Shown piece after piece: positions 24,369-32,621 of a stretch of DNA of 32,621 nt. Position 1 is the first letter of the stretch. The number at the start of each line of letters is the position of its first letter. The translations under genes were made by a program, and so were the position numbers. The notes under the pieces are model-generated. The model had not been told where the DNA came from and searched no databases. It worked only from the letters and a program-made list of their open reading frames with translations. This stretch comes from Photobacterium alginatilyticum. Lineage in GTDB: Bacteria > Pseudomonadota > Gammaproteobacteria > Enterobacterales > Vibrionaceae. The stretch spans positions 1-32,621 of the forward strand of contig NZ_RSEJ01000042.1 in assembly GCF_009910675.1 (NCBI RefSeq), read 5' to 3'.

Positions 24369-25274
24369 ATGAACTTTGATAAATCGGCTAACAACACAGC
24401 CCCCTATCTAGTGCTAGCTGCTTTGTCAGCCGTATTTATGGGCACTATCGGTACCATTGCCGTTTATGCGAACCTCAGCTCAGAAACAGTGACCTTCTTT
24501 CGTCTCTTTCTCGGCGGACTCATCATGCTGGGCTATTTAGCGATTGATAAAAAACTCGCGCTCCTTAACTGCTGGCCTTCCTGGCAAGTCATAATCAACG
24601 GTGGCTTACTTGCCGGCTTCATCGTTTTTTACATTCAGGCCATGAGCTATACCAGCATGGCCAATGCTATCATGACGATTTACCTGGCTCCCGTCGTCGC
24701 TTCGGTCTCGGCCCATTTTTTGTTTTCAGAAAAGTTAAATATGCAGTCTGTTGGTCTGATCCTGCTTGCCTTATTGGGCTTTGCCATGATGATGGAATTT
24801 AAGCTTGAGTTCGGGACAGGCTCGCAAGATGCACTCGGTATGCTGTACGCCGTTCTTGCAATGGTGTGTTATAGCGGCTTTATCTTGATCAATCGCTCTA
24901 TTCCGCCGCACGTTCATGTCTTTACCCGCAGCTGGTATCAACTGATGGTCGGTGCCGCCTGCATATTGCCGTTTATGCTGGCGCAAGATGAATCGATAGC
25001 ACTGACTCAGTGGGCCTGGCTGGCAATAGCGGGGCTGATCCCCGGCTTCCTGGCCATCCTGTTTGCCGTCATCGCTCTTCGAGAACTACCTTCAGCCACT
25101 TTCGGCACCCTGTCTTATCTCGAGCCCATTGCTGTCGTTTCGCTGGCCTGGCTGCTCTTCGGCCAAGCTCTCAGCCCACTCCAACTGGCAGGTTGTATGG
25201 TAATCATGGCCTCTGGCGTTATGCAGGCTATCGCGATACAAAAGCCACAATCAAAACCAATCGAAGCAAGTTAA
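24369..25274 (+). CDS. DMT-superfamily EamA-type transporter
   Basis: A 301-residue inner-membrane protein with about ten hydrophobic segments in two EamA halves (AVFMGTIGTIAVYANLSSETVTFFRLFLGG starts the first; LGMLYAVLAMVCYSGFILINRSI the second). Each half ends in the usual PLEP-like stretch: YLAPVVASVSAHFLFSEKL in the first and LSYLEPIAVVSLAWLLFGQAL in the second. The family exports or imports metabolites such as amino acids and drugs; the substrate is unknown. The ATG at 24369 follows AGAGGAA by about seven bases. It diverges from the response-regulator gene. Confidence 0.9.
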   Translation: MNFDKSANNTAPYLVLAALSAVFMGTIGTIAVYANLSSETVTFFRLFLGGLIMLGYLAIDKKLALLNCWPSWQVIINGGLLAGFIVFYIQAMSYTSMANAIMTIYLAPVVASVSAHFLFSEKLNMQSVGLILLALLGFAMMMEFKLEFGTGSQDALGMLYAVLAMVCYSGFILINRSIPPHVHVFTRSWYQLMVGAACILPFMLAQDESIALTQWAWLAIAGLIPGFLAILFAVIALRELPSATFGTLSYLEPIAVVSLAWLLFGQALSPLQLAGCMVIMASGVMQAIAIQKPQSKPIEAS

Positions 25275-25323
25275 AGTATTTAATGAATTTCGACCGTAGG
25301 GCGAACCCTAACTCAACGCATAC

Positions 25324-25353
25324 AAAAAAGCCTCGTCATTTCTGACGAGGCTT
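25324..25353 (-). terminator. Second intrinsic terminator, behind the tRNA remnant
   Basis: On the minus strand AAGCCTCGTCA pairs with TGACGAGGCTT around GAAA-like loop bases, and is followed by TTTTTT. It stands in the same place relative to the tRNA-Asp remnant as the first terminator does to the intact tRNA. Confidence 0.88.
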
Positions 25354-25359
25354 CAGTGT

Positions 25360-25377
25360 AGTGGCGGAGCGGACGGG
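25360..25377 (-). pseudogene. tRNA-Asp 3' end remnant
   Basis: Eighteen bases (AGTGGCGGAGCGGACGGG on the plus strand) are identical to 25490-25507, which is the acceptor arm and CCA end of tRNA-Asp. A few more bases (CTCGA) match after one insertion. The remaining tRNA body is absent or unrecognisable, so it is not a functional gene. Confidence 0.8.
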
Positions 25378-25420
25378 GGCTCGATGGTCCGGCATTCCGG
25401 CGGGGACGCCTAGTTGCGCG

Positions 25421-25439
25421 AAAAAATGCGCAGCATTTT
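25421..25439 (-). terminator. Extra terminator-like hairpin
   Basis: On the minus strand AAAATGC pairs with GCATTTT around a three-base loop, followed by a T run. It lies between the two clear terminators, inside the decayed segment. Confidence 0.4.
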
Positions 25440-25454
25440 CGGGAGCGTTAAACG

Positions 25455-25484
25455 AAAAAAGCCTGACGCTTTCGCATCAGGCTT
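25455..25484 (-). terminator. Intrinsic terminator of the tRNA operon
   Basis: On the minus strand AAGCCTGATGCG pairs with CGTCAGGCTT with one mismatch region around AAAG, followed by TTTTTT. It begins eight bases after the CCA end of tRNA-Asp. Confidence 0.9.
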
Positions 25485-25491
25485 AAATCAG

Positions 25492-25568
25492 TGGCGGAGC
25501 GGACGGGACTCGAACCCGCGACCCCCGGCGTGACAGGCCGGTATTCTAACCAACTGAACTACCGCTCC
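25492..25568 (-). tRNA. tRNA-Asp (anticodon GUC)
   Basis: A 77-base gene starting GGAGCGG and ending CCGCTCCG-CCA. The D arm is AGTTCAGTTGGTTAGAA, the anticodon loop CCTGTCACG gives GUC, and the T arm is GCGGGTTCGAGTCCCGT. CCA is encoded. It follows tRNA-Ser on the same strand. Confidence 0.98.
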
Positions 25569-25609
25569 AATTCTGTACGAAACCCGACTATTGCCCAGTT
25601 TCTAGAATG

Positions 25610-25700
25610 TGGCGGAGAGATAGGGATTTGAACCCTAGATACGCTACAAACGTATGCCGGTTTTCAAGACCGGTGCTTTCAACCACTCAGCCATCTCTCC
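25610..25700 (-). tRNA. tRNA-Ser (anticodon UGA)
   Basis: A 91-base class II tRNA starting GGAGAGATGGCTGAGTGG. The anticodon loop CTTGAAA gives UGA. A long variable arm (CATACGTTTGTAGCGTAT) is present, the T arm is TAGGGTTCAAATCCCTA, and CCA is encoded. It is first in the operon. Confidence 0.98.
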
Positions 25701-25713
25701 GTAAGTGCGGCGA

Positions 25714-25742
25714 ATAATACGGGCCATCGCCAAGCTTGTAAA
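25714..25742 (-). promoter_or_regulatory. Promoter of the tRNA-Ser/tRNA-Asp operon
   Basis: On the minus strand TTTACA (25742-25737) and TATTAT (25719-25714) are 17 bases apart. A GC-rich discriminator (TCGCCGC) follows, the mark of stringently controlled stable-RNA promoters. The start point would be about seven bases before tRNA-Ser. Confidence 0.75.
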
Positions 25743-25826
25743 GCGTTATTTTAAACATTTCAAACAATCGCTTAAAGCTTAAACTATCACACCCAACCCC
25801 GCTCTTAATACCACCAATACAACGCG

Positions 25827-28800
25827 TTACTCCTCTTCGCTAAAGCGATACTTCAACCTCAAGGCAAAGCCGTCGACATCGTTGGCATCAATAAAGTACC
25901 GGGTCACACCCAGGCCAACAGTCCAGTTATCATTGATCTCATAACCAAGCTCTAATCCCAGGTACGGATCGATACCATCGTCACTGCTGCTGATAGTATT
26001 TCCTTGATAGAAGCTATCAAAGTCCACCTCCCAGTACATGCCTCCGGCACTCACATTCAGATAGACTGACTCTGACTGCCAGAGCGAGTAACGCACATCA
26101 AGCCCGATTCCGCTTGCCAGCACAGGGGAGAACTTTGCCACACTTTGGTGGTACTCCTCCGGCGTAGCCGTATTATTGCGGATCGTGGCACTGCCCTGCC
26201 CCTGATCGATATAACGTGCTGTCAGCGCCCAGTCCGAGTCGAACTCATATCCGACGCCAACGGTCCAGTAGAAATCAGTATCATCACTGTCAACAACAGT
26301 TCCCGCTTCAAGCCCGGAACGTTCATGGGCATTGCTCATCCCCAGATCGGATTCGACAAACCAGCTGGCCTGACTGTTAAAACTCAGCAACGCCAACAGC
26401 ATCAACCATCCACGCTTGCCAACGCGTCGAGTGAGACCAAACAGCGCCAGCAAGGCCAGAGTCAGCCCGCCAAGGCTACCGCCCGCTTCATTTTCAACGG
26501 TTACTGACTGGGTCAGTTTTGTTGTGACTTTCACCAAGCCCGTATCCTCCAAGCCATTCGAGTCGCGGATCACATAGGTGATGGTGTCCACACCTTCAAA
26601 TCCGACTTTCGGTGTGTACGCCAAGGTCTGATCGCTGTTAATCGATACAACCCCGTTTTGTGCCACCGCGGAAACAATAGTCAATGTGTCAGCATCCGGA
26701 TCACTGTCATTACTCAGTACCCGAATAACCAAGGATGTCCGATCATCAGTTTCCACTTCATCATCCACCGCCACCGGTGTCTGGCTGTTTACGACTTTCA
26801 CCGTGACATCCGCAAAGTCAGTTCCGCCATTATTATCCGTCACGCTGTAGTTAATCGTCGCCACGCCATAGAACTGATCCTTAGCGGTATAACTCAGCCA
26901 GTTATTGACCACAGCTACAGAGCCGAAGTCCGCCGTGGCATTGGCAATGGTCAGCGCATGGCCATCGGCATCACTGTCATTAGCCAGAGCATCAATCATA
27001 ATATGACCATTGCGGCTGACGGAGACGGTATCTCCCTGTGCTTTCGGTATAGTATTACTAGTCACTTTCGCGGCAACACCACCCGGGTCCACCACGTTGC
27101 CATTTGCGATACCGTCATCATCGTTCGGGCCACCATCCTGAATGGTTAGCTGAACACACCAGTGACCTTCTGTCAGTCCCTGCGTCCAGCTGACATCCCC
27201 CGGAGGAGGACAGTAACCAGCTTCACCTTGTGTCGAGGCCAGTGAGTTATCGGCACCTTCCACAAAGTCGACCCAACCCAAACCATCCTTGTACTTACGG
27301 TATACAGCATTGGCCGGGATCGGACGACGCTGTGGGAAGACCACGCGATAGCTCTGTCCCACTTGCGGCAGGCCTGTCGCGACGAAGTCGAAGATCCCGC
27401 CAATATTATCCGCAGTGTCGTCCTCACCCAACTGAGTGGTCACCTCGGTATCAAGCAATTGGGTCCCACCGGTTTCATTGCCAGCGACTGTCACCCCTTT
27501 GCGCAGGCAGACACCCGGATCGCCTTCGACCAGATAACTCGACGGATCAGAGACCGCTTCCTGGATCACGTTACAGTCACTGATCGCATCCTGGTAATCC
27601 GGAATACCATCGTTATCACTATCGTTATGACCTTCCTGGTTATCCGGGATCAAATCACCATCACTGTCTGCATCACCAAGTACCGCCAGAGCTGCTACGA
27701 CCTCAAGGTAGACATCTTCTTTCACTGACAACGGACCGCTATCCGTCACCGTCAGCTGCAAATGATAAATCGCAGAGCTCAATTCTGATGGCGAGAAGCT
27801 CAAGGTAGATCCCTGCGTCTGACCCGCAATGACTGCAGCCAGCTTGTCATCAGCGGCTACCCAGGCATAGGTATGGGTATCTCCGACATTCGGATCTGCT
27901 ACCGTAGCGGTAACCGTCACTGCCTGATCGCTGTTTTCCACCTTGCTACGTTGCTCATCACCCTGCTTGACGGTTACGCTCACTTTCGGCGCGACATTCT
28001 GCTCATAGATGCTCAGCGTATACTGGTTCTTACTGCCCAGATTCAAGGACGAATCCAGTGCGATAGTAAGAGTTTCTACGCCTTCAGATACTTCATCAGA
28101 CTTCACGTCAAAAGTGATCTCCCCGACGGTACCTTCAGTGATCACCACCTCGCCATCCACCAAATCATGATCAGCGCTATCACTGGTGCCGGACACCGTG
28201 TATGGAATCGTCACCGGATACGACGGAGCCGGACCATTAAGGTAGACTTTCACCGTATGCGAAGTACCTTCCGTGGTTTCCCCATCTTTTTCGATGCTCA
28301 CCAACGGATGAACCGTTACCGTCTGACTCGCTTCGGCCACATTGCCTTGTGAGTCTTCCGTCTGCCAGTACACGGTATTCACGCCAGGGCGGAAGAAGGT
28401 CGTGTTATCGACCAGAGAAACAGGCAGTGGTTTACCCGTGCTGTCAAAGGCGACCGCCGTTCCCAGATCCACCTTGGTCGACAAGGCGGTTGCATTTACC
28501 TCCACATCATCCGGTGCGGTGATCGTCGGTGCTTCCAGTTTGTCGCTCTTAATGGTCACTGTGGCTTTAGCCATTGCTTTGCCGCCATTACCATCAACAA
28601 CCCCGTACTGCACCGTTACCGTACCGCTTTGCGTGGTGGCCAGCAGGATCTTATTATCCTGAAGACTGGCCTGCCCCGAAGTGGGTTTCACCCAGTCCAG
28701 CTGCACTGTATCTTCATCCACATCGGTATCATTGGTAAGAACATCCAACGTATAGGAAGCCTGATCATTGGCAGTCAGCACAAAAGTATCATCCACCGCA

Positions 28801-31800
28801 ACCGGGTCGTCGTTCACAGCAGCAATATTCAACGTCACGCTATAAGTGACTGACGACGCCTGGCCATCGCTCACCCGATATTCAAAAACATCGCTACCGT
28901 TGTAGTTTGTGGCAGGGGTATAGGTCCAGCCGTTCGTGGTTGCCACCAACGAACCATGAGCTGGCGAAGAAATTACATTTCGTGTCAGGTTGTTACTATC
29001 CACATCAGACAACGCAGGTGAAATGTCAGCGCTGGTATCCTCGTCAAAATTGATAACCAAAGACTCACCCACCGGCGCATCATTGACGTTTTTCACTGTC
29101 AGATTAAAGGCAGGTAATGAGTCACTTGCCGCCCCGTCTGAGACCGAAATCACAATCCCGCTGGTCGTGCCGACATGACTGTTATCAGGGGTACCACTCA
29201 ACGCCCCCGTCGCTTCATCGAAACTAGCCCAAGTCGGCTTGTTGGTGATGCTAAACGTCAGCGACGTACTATCAACATCCGTCACCTGCGGTTTGTAATA
29301 ATAGGCACTATCTTCATTAACCTCCGTGGCCGGATTGCCGCTGATCACCGGAGCATCATTGACATTATTGACTGTCAAACTGAAGCCCGGTAGTGAGGCG
29401 GTTTCCGTGCCGTCCGATACCGAAATCACAATATTATTGGTGATCCCGACATCAGCATTGCCCGGCGTGCCGCTCAAGGTTCCGGTAGCCTCATCAAAGC
29501 TGGCCCAACTTGGCTTATTGGCAATACTAAAGCTCAGTGTATCCGTCGTGTCATTATCATGACCAACAGGGGCAAAAAGATAAGCCGTATCTTCATCAAC
29601 CGAAGTGTCTGGGGTACCACTGATCGTCGGTGCGTCATTGACCCCGGCTATCGTTATCGTCACTGTCGCAGGTACCGAGTCCAGTTCACCGTCATTGGCC
29701 TTGTAGGTAAAGCTGTCCTGACCGAAGAAGTTAGCATCCGCTTGATACGTCACTTCATTGCCACTCAACAGAGCACTGCCATTTTCCGGTGGCGTCACCA
29801 ATTGATATGTCAGTGACGAGTTTTCCACATCACTGCCCGTCAGAGTCATGGTCAGGGCTTTGTCTTCATCTCCGCCTACCGACAGACTCTGTACACTTGG
29901 CGCGTCATTGACCGGATTAACCGTCAGAGACACTTCAACTGGCTCGGAGTCAAGCTCGCCGTCATTGACCTTGAACTTGAAGCTATCTGCACCGTTAAAG
30001 TGTGTATTCGGTGTATAGCGCCAGCTATTTTCACTCAACTGCTCAAGCTCACCATTGCTGGTGCTTTCAGTAATGCTGTACACCAGGGCATCGTCTTCAA
30101 TGTCTGTCCCGCTCAGAGTGAGTGTCAGTGTGGTGTCTTCATCCAGCGTTTGAGACTGAGGCGTAGCAACCGGTGCATCGTTGACCGGCGTGACGGTCAT
30201 GGTCACCGTCGCTTCATTGGACACCGCACCAGCGGCATCCTTCACGGTATAGGTGAAGGTATCATCGCCGAAGTAGTTGGCATTAGCGGTATAGACAATC
30301 GCCCCGGTCGATGTAACCTCAACTTGGCCGTTGGCCGGTGACTGGACAACCGTCACACTGGTCAGATCGAAGCGATCGTTGGTATCAACATCAGTGTCAT
30401 TACCCAGCACGTTAACCTCGAAAGAGCCCTCTTCCTGCAACTCAGCGGTATTACCTACCGCTACCGGCGCATCATTGACCGGAGTCAGGATAACCGTCAC
30501 GGTCGCAGGCTCAGACTGCAAGCCTTCACTATCAGTCAGGGTATAGGTAAAGCTGAATGTACCGTTCTCGTTTGCACGCGGCGTGATCGCCAGACTGCCA
30601 TCATCCTGAATGGTAACTTCCGCTTTGGCATAATTACCCGCACCATCGCCCTGATCTTCCAGAGTGATATTCGCTTTGGTGAAGCTCTGATCTTCGATAT
30701 CCGAATCGTTGGTCAGGATCGCCAGCGTCGCCGCCACGTCCTCGTCCGTGGTCACGCTGTCATTTCCGGCGATCGGCCGGTCGTTCACCGCCCCAATATT
30801 CACCGTCACCGTGGCCGGCTCAGAGACCCCGCCTTCGCTATCAGTAATGGTGTAGGTGAAGGTATCGGTGCCGACTTCGTTGAGATCAGGGGTGTACACC
30901 AGAGTACCTGCAGCCTGGTCGATGGTGACGCTACCGATAGTCGGTTCGGTAGCCAACGTAATATCACCGGTAGGTTTGCCGTCTTCGACATCACTGGCTG
31001 CATCCCGCACCACCAGGGCTTCTGTGGCAGTATCCTCATTCACCGTGGTGCTCAGGTTCCCCGCGGCCGGCAGATCGTTTACTGCGGTGATGGTCACCGT
31101 GACCGTCGCTTCTGATGAGGTATTGAGCAAGGCATCTTTCACCGTATAGGTGAAGCTGTCCTGCCCGTTGGCATTGGTATTTGGTGTATAGGTGGCAATT
31201 CCATTGGTAATTGTCACGCTACCTTTGCCTGGTTGGCTCACCACTGCGGCAGAAGATGCCACCATATCGTTTTCCGGATCATAATCATTATCCAGCAGCT
31301 TGATAATGACGGCGACATCCTCATTGGTGGTTGCCGTGTCGTTGACAGTAACAGGGGCATCAGCCACCGCATTCATCGCCAAATTCACGCTGCGGGTTTC
31401 AGATCTTGCACTGGATGCATCAACAACCTGGAAAGTAAAGCTGTCACTGTGGTTTTCGCTGCCGTCATGCTGGTAGCTGAAGCTGCCATCTTCACTGAGG
31501 TTCAACTGACCATATTGAGGGCCTGTGACAACGGATACCGTTAGGGTATCACCACTGTCCGTATCGTCATCCGCCGCATTGCTGAGCAGACCATTTGCAG
31601 TAACTACCGTCAAGGTAGCTGCTTCATCCAGAGTAAAGCTAAAGTTTTGCCCAACCGGAGCATCATTGGTATTGACGACTTCGATGTTGAAACTGTCCAG
31701 CGTAACCTCATCCGTCCCGTCAGAGACTTTGATTTGAACATTGCTGTAAGTACCAACCGCAGCATCATCCGGTGTACCGGTCAACGCACCGGTCGAGGTA

Positions 31801-32621
31801 TCAAACTCCGCCCAGTCCGGTTTATTCTCAATACTATAGGTATGTGTATCGCCCTGATCCGGATCGGTCAGGGTCGGGGTAAAGCTATAGGCGGCATCTT
31901 CATTGACTGTTGTTGCTGGCGTACCGGATAACTGCGGTGCGACATTATATTTCTTCACGACTGTCGCAGAAATGCTCGCGGCAGCATTGCCCGCTTCATC
32001 CGAGACCACCACCGACAACGTCAGGGTACCTTCGGCCAGCGAGCTTACATCGAACCCGGTCACCTGCTCACTCACAGCATCAACAGCAACCGGCGAAGCA
32101 CCAGACACGCTGTTGGTACCATCACTGATTTGATAAGTAAATGAACCTGCACTTTCAAGACCTGATACGGTAAAGCTGAGCGCTGCCTCGTTATCCCGGT
32201 TAATCAGCGCCTGATCGATGACCACACTGTGACCGCTCGGCGCCTGCGTATCCACCGTCAGTGACAGCTGGGTGGCCGCGGTATTGCCGTTGCCCGCCGC
32301 GTCGGTGAAGCTATCGGCATTGATGTCCAGCGTCGCCGTGGCTTCCGAGTCAGCCGTCGGGGTGAAGAGTACGCTGTACTGGGTCGCGCTGGTTGACACG
32401 AAGTTCGACAGCTCGCCGCCCGTTACGCTGATATCGCCAATGTTGAAGTCGCTGCTCGCCTCGCTCAGAACAATACTGATGGTGGCTGTCTCGCCCACTT
32501 TTAGCTGCGTGTCCGAGGCGCTGAAGGTGGTGACCGTCGGCCTGGTTTTATCCAGCGTGGCCGTATCCGTCACCGCCGTCGCCGCATTGCCCGCGCTGTC
32601 GGTCACTGTCACCGACAGCGT
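25827..32621 (-). CDS. Giant Ig/cadherin-like repeat surface protein with a C-terminal barrel (5' end outside window)
   Basis: At least 2264 residues; the frame is still open at the right edge, so the signal peptide and more repeats lie outside. About 14 tandem domains of roughly 90-100 residues, most ending VNDAP, cover 28.6-32.6 kb. They are mainly cadherin/VCBS-like, including the He-PIG type (KPSWASFDEATGTLSGTP). Then come a HYR-like domain (about 28.3-28.6 kb), a Calx-beta domain (28.0-28.3 kb), a calcium-binding thrombospondin type 3 repeat (DSDGDLIPDNQEG, about 27.6 kb), a segment like the choice-of-anchor U domain with four Cys (27.1-27.6 kb) and two more VNDAP-type domains. GGSLGGLTLALLALFGLTRR (26424-26483) looks like a GlyGly-CTERM sorting tail. 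In frame after it follow GKRGWLMLLALLSFNSQASW and an OmpA-like eight-strand barrel of about 175 residues ending LRLKYRF-SEEE. It is probably an adhesin or matrix protein. Confidence 0.85.
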   Translation of the reverse strand, partial: TLSVTVTDSAGNAATAVTDTATLDKTRPTVTTFSASDTQLKVGETATISIVLSEASSDFNIGDISVTGGELSNFVSTSATQYSVLFTPTADSEATATLDINADSFTDAAGNGNTAATQLSLTVDTQAPSGHSVVIDQALINRDNEAALSFTVSGLESAGSFTYQISDGTNSVSGASPVAVDAVSEQVTGFDVSSLAEGTLTLSVVVSDEAGNAAASISATVVKKYNVAPQLSGTPATTVNEDAAYSFTPTLTDPDQGDTHTYSIENKPDWAEFDTSTGALTGTPDDAAVGTYSNVQIKVSDGTDEVTLDSFNIEVVNTNDAPVGQNFSFTLDEAATLTVVTANGLLSNAADDDTDSGDTLTVSVVTGPQYGQLNLSEDGSFSYQHDGSENHSDSFTFQVVDASSARSETRSVNLAMNAVADAPVTVNDTATTNEDVAVIIKLLDNDYDPENDMVASSAAVVSQPGKGSVTITNGIATYTPNTNANGQDSFTYTVKDALLNTSSEATVTVTITAVNDLPAAGNLSTTVNEDTATEALVVRDAASDVEDGKPTGDITLATEPTIGSVTIDQAAGTLVYTPDLNEVGTDTFTYTITDSEGGVSEPATVTVNIGAVNDRPIAGNDSVTTDEDVAATLAILTNDSDIEDQSFTKANITLEDQGDGAGNYAKAEVTIQDDGSLAITPRANENGTFSFTYTLTDSEGLQSEPATVTVILTPVNDAPVAVGNTAELQEEGSFEVNVLGNDTDVDTNDRFDLTSVTVVQSPANGQVEVTSTGAIVYTANANYFGDDTFTYTVKDAAGAVSNEATVTMTVTPVNDAPVATPQSQTLDEDTTLTLTLSGTDIEDDALVYSITESTSNGELEQLSENSWRYTPNTHFNGADSFKFKVNDGELDSEPVEVSLTVNPVNDAPSVQSLSVGGDEDKALTMTLTGSDVENSSLTYQLVTPPENGSALLSGNEVTYQADANFFGQDSFTYKANDGELDSVPATVTITIAGVNDAPTISGTPDTSVDEDTAYLFAPVGHDNDTTDTLSFSIANKPSWASFDEATGTLSGTPGNADVGITNNIVISVSDGTETASLPGFSLTVNNVNDAPVISGNPATEVNEDSAYYYKPQVTDVDSTSLTFSITNKPTWASFDEATGALSGTPDNSHVGTTSGIVISVSDGAASDSLPAFNLTVKNVNDAPVGESLVINFDEDTSADISPALSDVDSNNLTRNVISSPAHGSLVATTNGWTYTPATNYNGSDVFEYRVSDGQASSVTYSVTLNIAAVNDDPVAVDDTFVLTANDQASYTLDVLTNDTDVDEDTVQLDWVKPTSGQASLQDNKILLATTQSGTVTVQYGVVDGNGGKAMAKATVTIKSDKLEAPTITAPDDVEVNATALSTKVDLGTAVAFDSTGKPLPVSLVDNTTFFRPGVNTVYWQTEDSQGNVAEASQTVTVHPLVSIEKDGETTEGTSHTVKVYLNGPAPSYPVTIPYTVSGTSDSADHDLVDGEVVITEGTVGEITFDVKSDEVSEGVETLTIALDSSLNLGSKNQYTLSIYEQNVAPKVSVTVKQGDEQRSKVENSDQAVTVTATVADPNVGDTHTYAWVAADDKLAAVIAGQTQGSTLSFSPSELSSAIYHLQLTVTDSGPLSVKEDVYLEVVAALAVLGDADSDGDLIPDNQEGHNDSDNDGIPDYQDAISDCNVIQEAVSDPSSYLVEGDPGVCLRKGVTVAGNETGGTQLLDTEVTTQLGEDDTADNIGGIFDFVATGLPQVGQSYRVVFPQRRPIPANAVYRKYKDGLGWVDFVEGADNSLASTQGEAGYCPPPGDVSWTQGLTEGHWCVQLTIQDGGPNDDDGIANGNVVDPGGVAAKVTSNTIPKAQGDTVSVSRNGHIMIDALANDSDADGHALTIANATADFGSVAVVNNWLSYTAKDQFYGVATINYSVTDNNGGTDFADVTVKVVNSQTPVAVDDEVETDDRTSLVIRVLSNDSDPDADTLTIVSAVAQNGVVSINSDQTLAYTPKVGFEGVDTITYVIRDSNGLEDTGLVKVTTKLTQSVTVENEAGGSLGGLTLALLALFGLTRRVGKRGWLMLLALLSFNSQASWFVESDLGMSNAHERSGLEAGTVVDSDDTDFYWTVGVGYEFDSDWALTARYIDQGQGSATIRNNTATPEEYHQSVAKFSPVLASGIGLDVRYSLWQSESVYLNVSAGGMYWEVDFDSFYQGNTISSSDDGIDPYLGLELGYEINDNWTVGLGVTRYFIDANDVDGFALRLKYRFSEEE

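Noticed and set aside
25324..25353. Terminator for the DMT transporter on the plus strand
   Set aside because: On the plus strand the hairpin is followed by CAGTGTAG, not T. The T run lies on the minus-strand side, so it serves the tRNA direction.
26388..26420. Internal start for a separate barrel protein
   Set aside because: An ATG exists within the second signal-like segment, but it would leave a signal with no positive charge and only about 13 residues. Initiation there is possible but not supported, so one reading frame is annotated.
26145..32133. Many plus-strand open frames opposite the giant repeat gene
   Set aside because: They are antisense shadows of a repetitive, codon-biased gene. 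They have no ribosome binding sites and no recognisable domains, and they recur with the repeats.
28600..32621. Tandem repeats as a CRISPR array or satellite DNA
   Set aside because: The periodicity of about 270-300 bases is that of protein domains. The DNA copies are diverged and there are no short identical repeats with unique spacers.

Overview
The window reads as chromosomal DNA of a marine gammaproteobacterium, most likely Vibrionaceae and perhaps Photobacterium-like. This rests on the look of the proteins (a DUF2860 outer-membrane protein, a giant tandem-repeat surface protein, a GH18 enzyme), on tRNA-Ser(UGA) and tRNA-Asp(GUC) resembling enteric/vibrio types, and on moderate GC. The genus is a guess from recognition, not from a search.

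Layout. 1-2.4 kb: an S66 LD-carboxypeptidase/MccF-like gene and a DUF2860 outer-membrane protein, both on the minus strand. 2.6-5.0 kb: a frameshifted membrane-anchored DUF3179 gene followed after one base by a FadL-type porin. 5.4-9.0 kb: a signal-less GH18 protein, a 475-base gap with two strong palindromes and decayed reading frames, a glycine-zipper lipoprotein with a strong terminator, and a DUF2946-like / PCu(A)C copper-chaperone pair. 9.3-10.3 kb: a secreted protein that resembles leukocidin/alpha-hemolysin beta-pore toxins. 10.4-12.4 kb: a small PspB-like membrane protein, an AraC-type regulator and a GNAT acetyltransferase. 12.5-19.2 kb: a LysR regulator followed by a complete tripartite RND efflux operon (periplasmic lipoprotein, inner-membrane pump, outer-membrane lipoprotein), ended by a long hairpin. 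19.3-24.2 kb (minus strand): a glycosyltransferase, a 953-residue protein joining a gluzincin metallopeptidase, a TolB-like propeller and an Omp85-like barrel, and just upstream of it an OmpR-type regulator whose phospho-acceptor Asp is Gly. 24.4-25.3 kb: a DMT/EamA transporter. 25.3-25.7 kb (minus strand): a tRNA-Ser/tRNA-Asp operon with a clear promoter, a terminator, and a tRNA-Asp 3' remnant with a second terminator. 25.8 kb to the right edge (minus strand): at least 2264 residues of a giant Ig/cadherin-like surface protein, cut by the window.

Most products are envelope or secreted proteins. The most unusual items are: (1) the regulator plus peptidase-propeller-barrel unit; (2) the giant repeat protein, whose GlyGly-CTERM-like tail runs in frame into what looks like the signal peptide and barrel of a separate outer-membrane protein; (3) the leukocidin-like toxin candidate; (4) the DUF3179 frameshift; and (5) several RNA-level signals, especially a hairpin that pairs the Shine-Dalgarno of the efflux operon.
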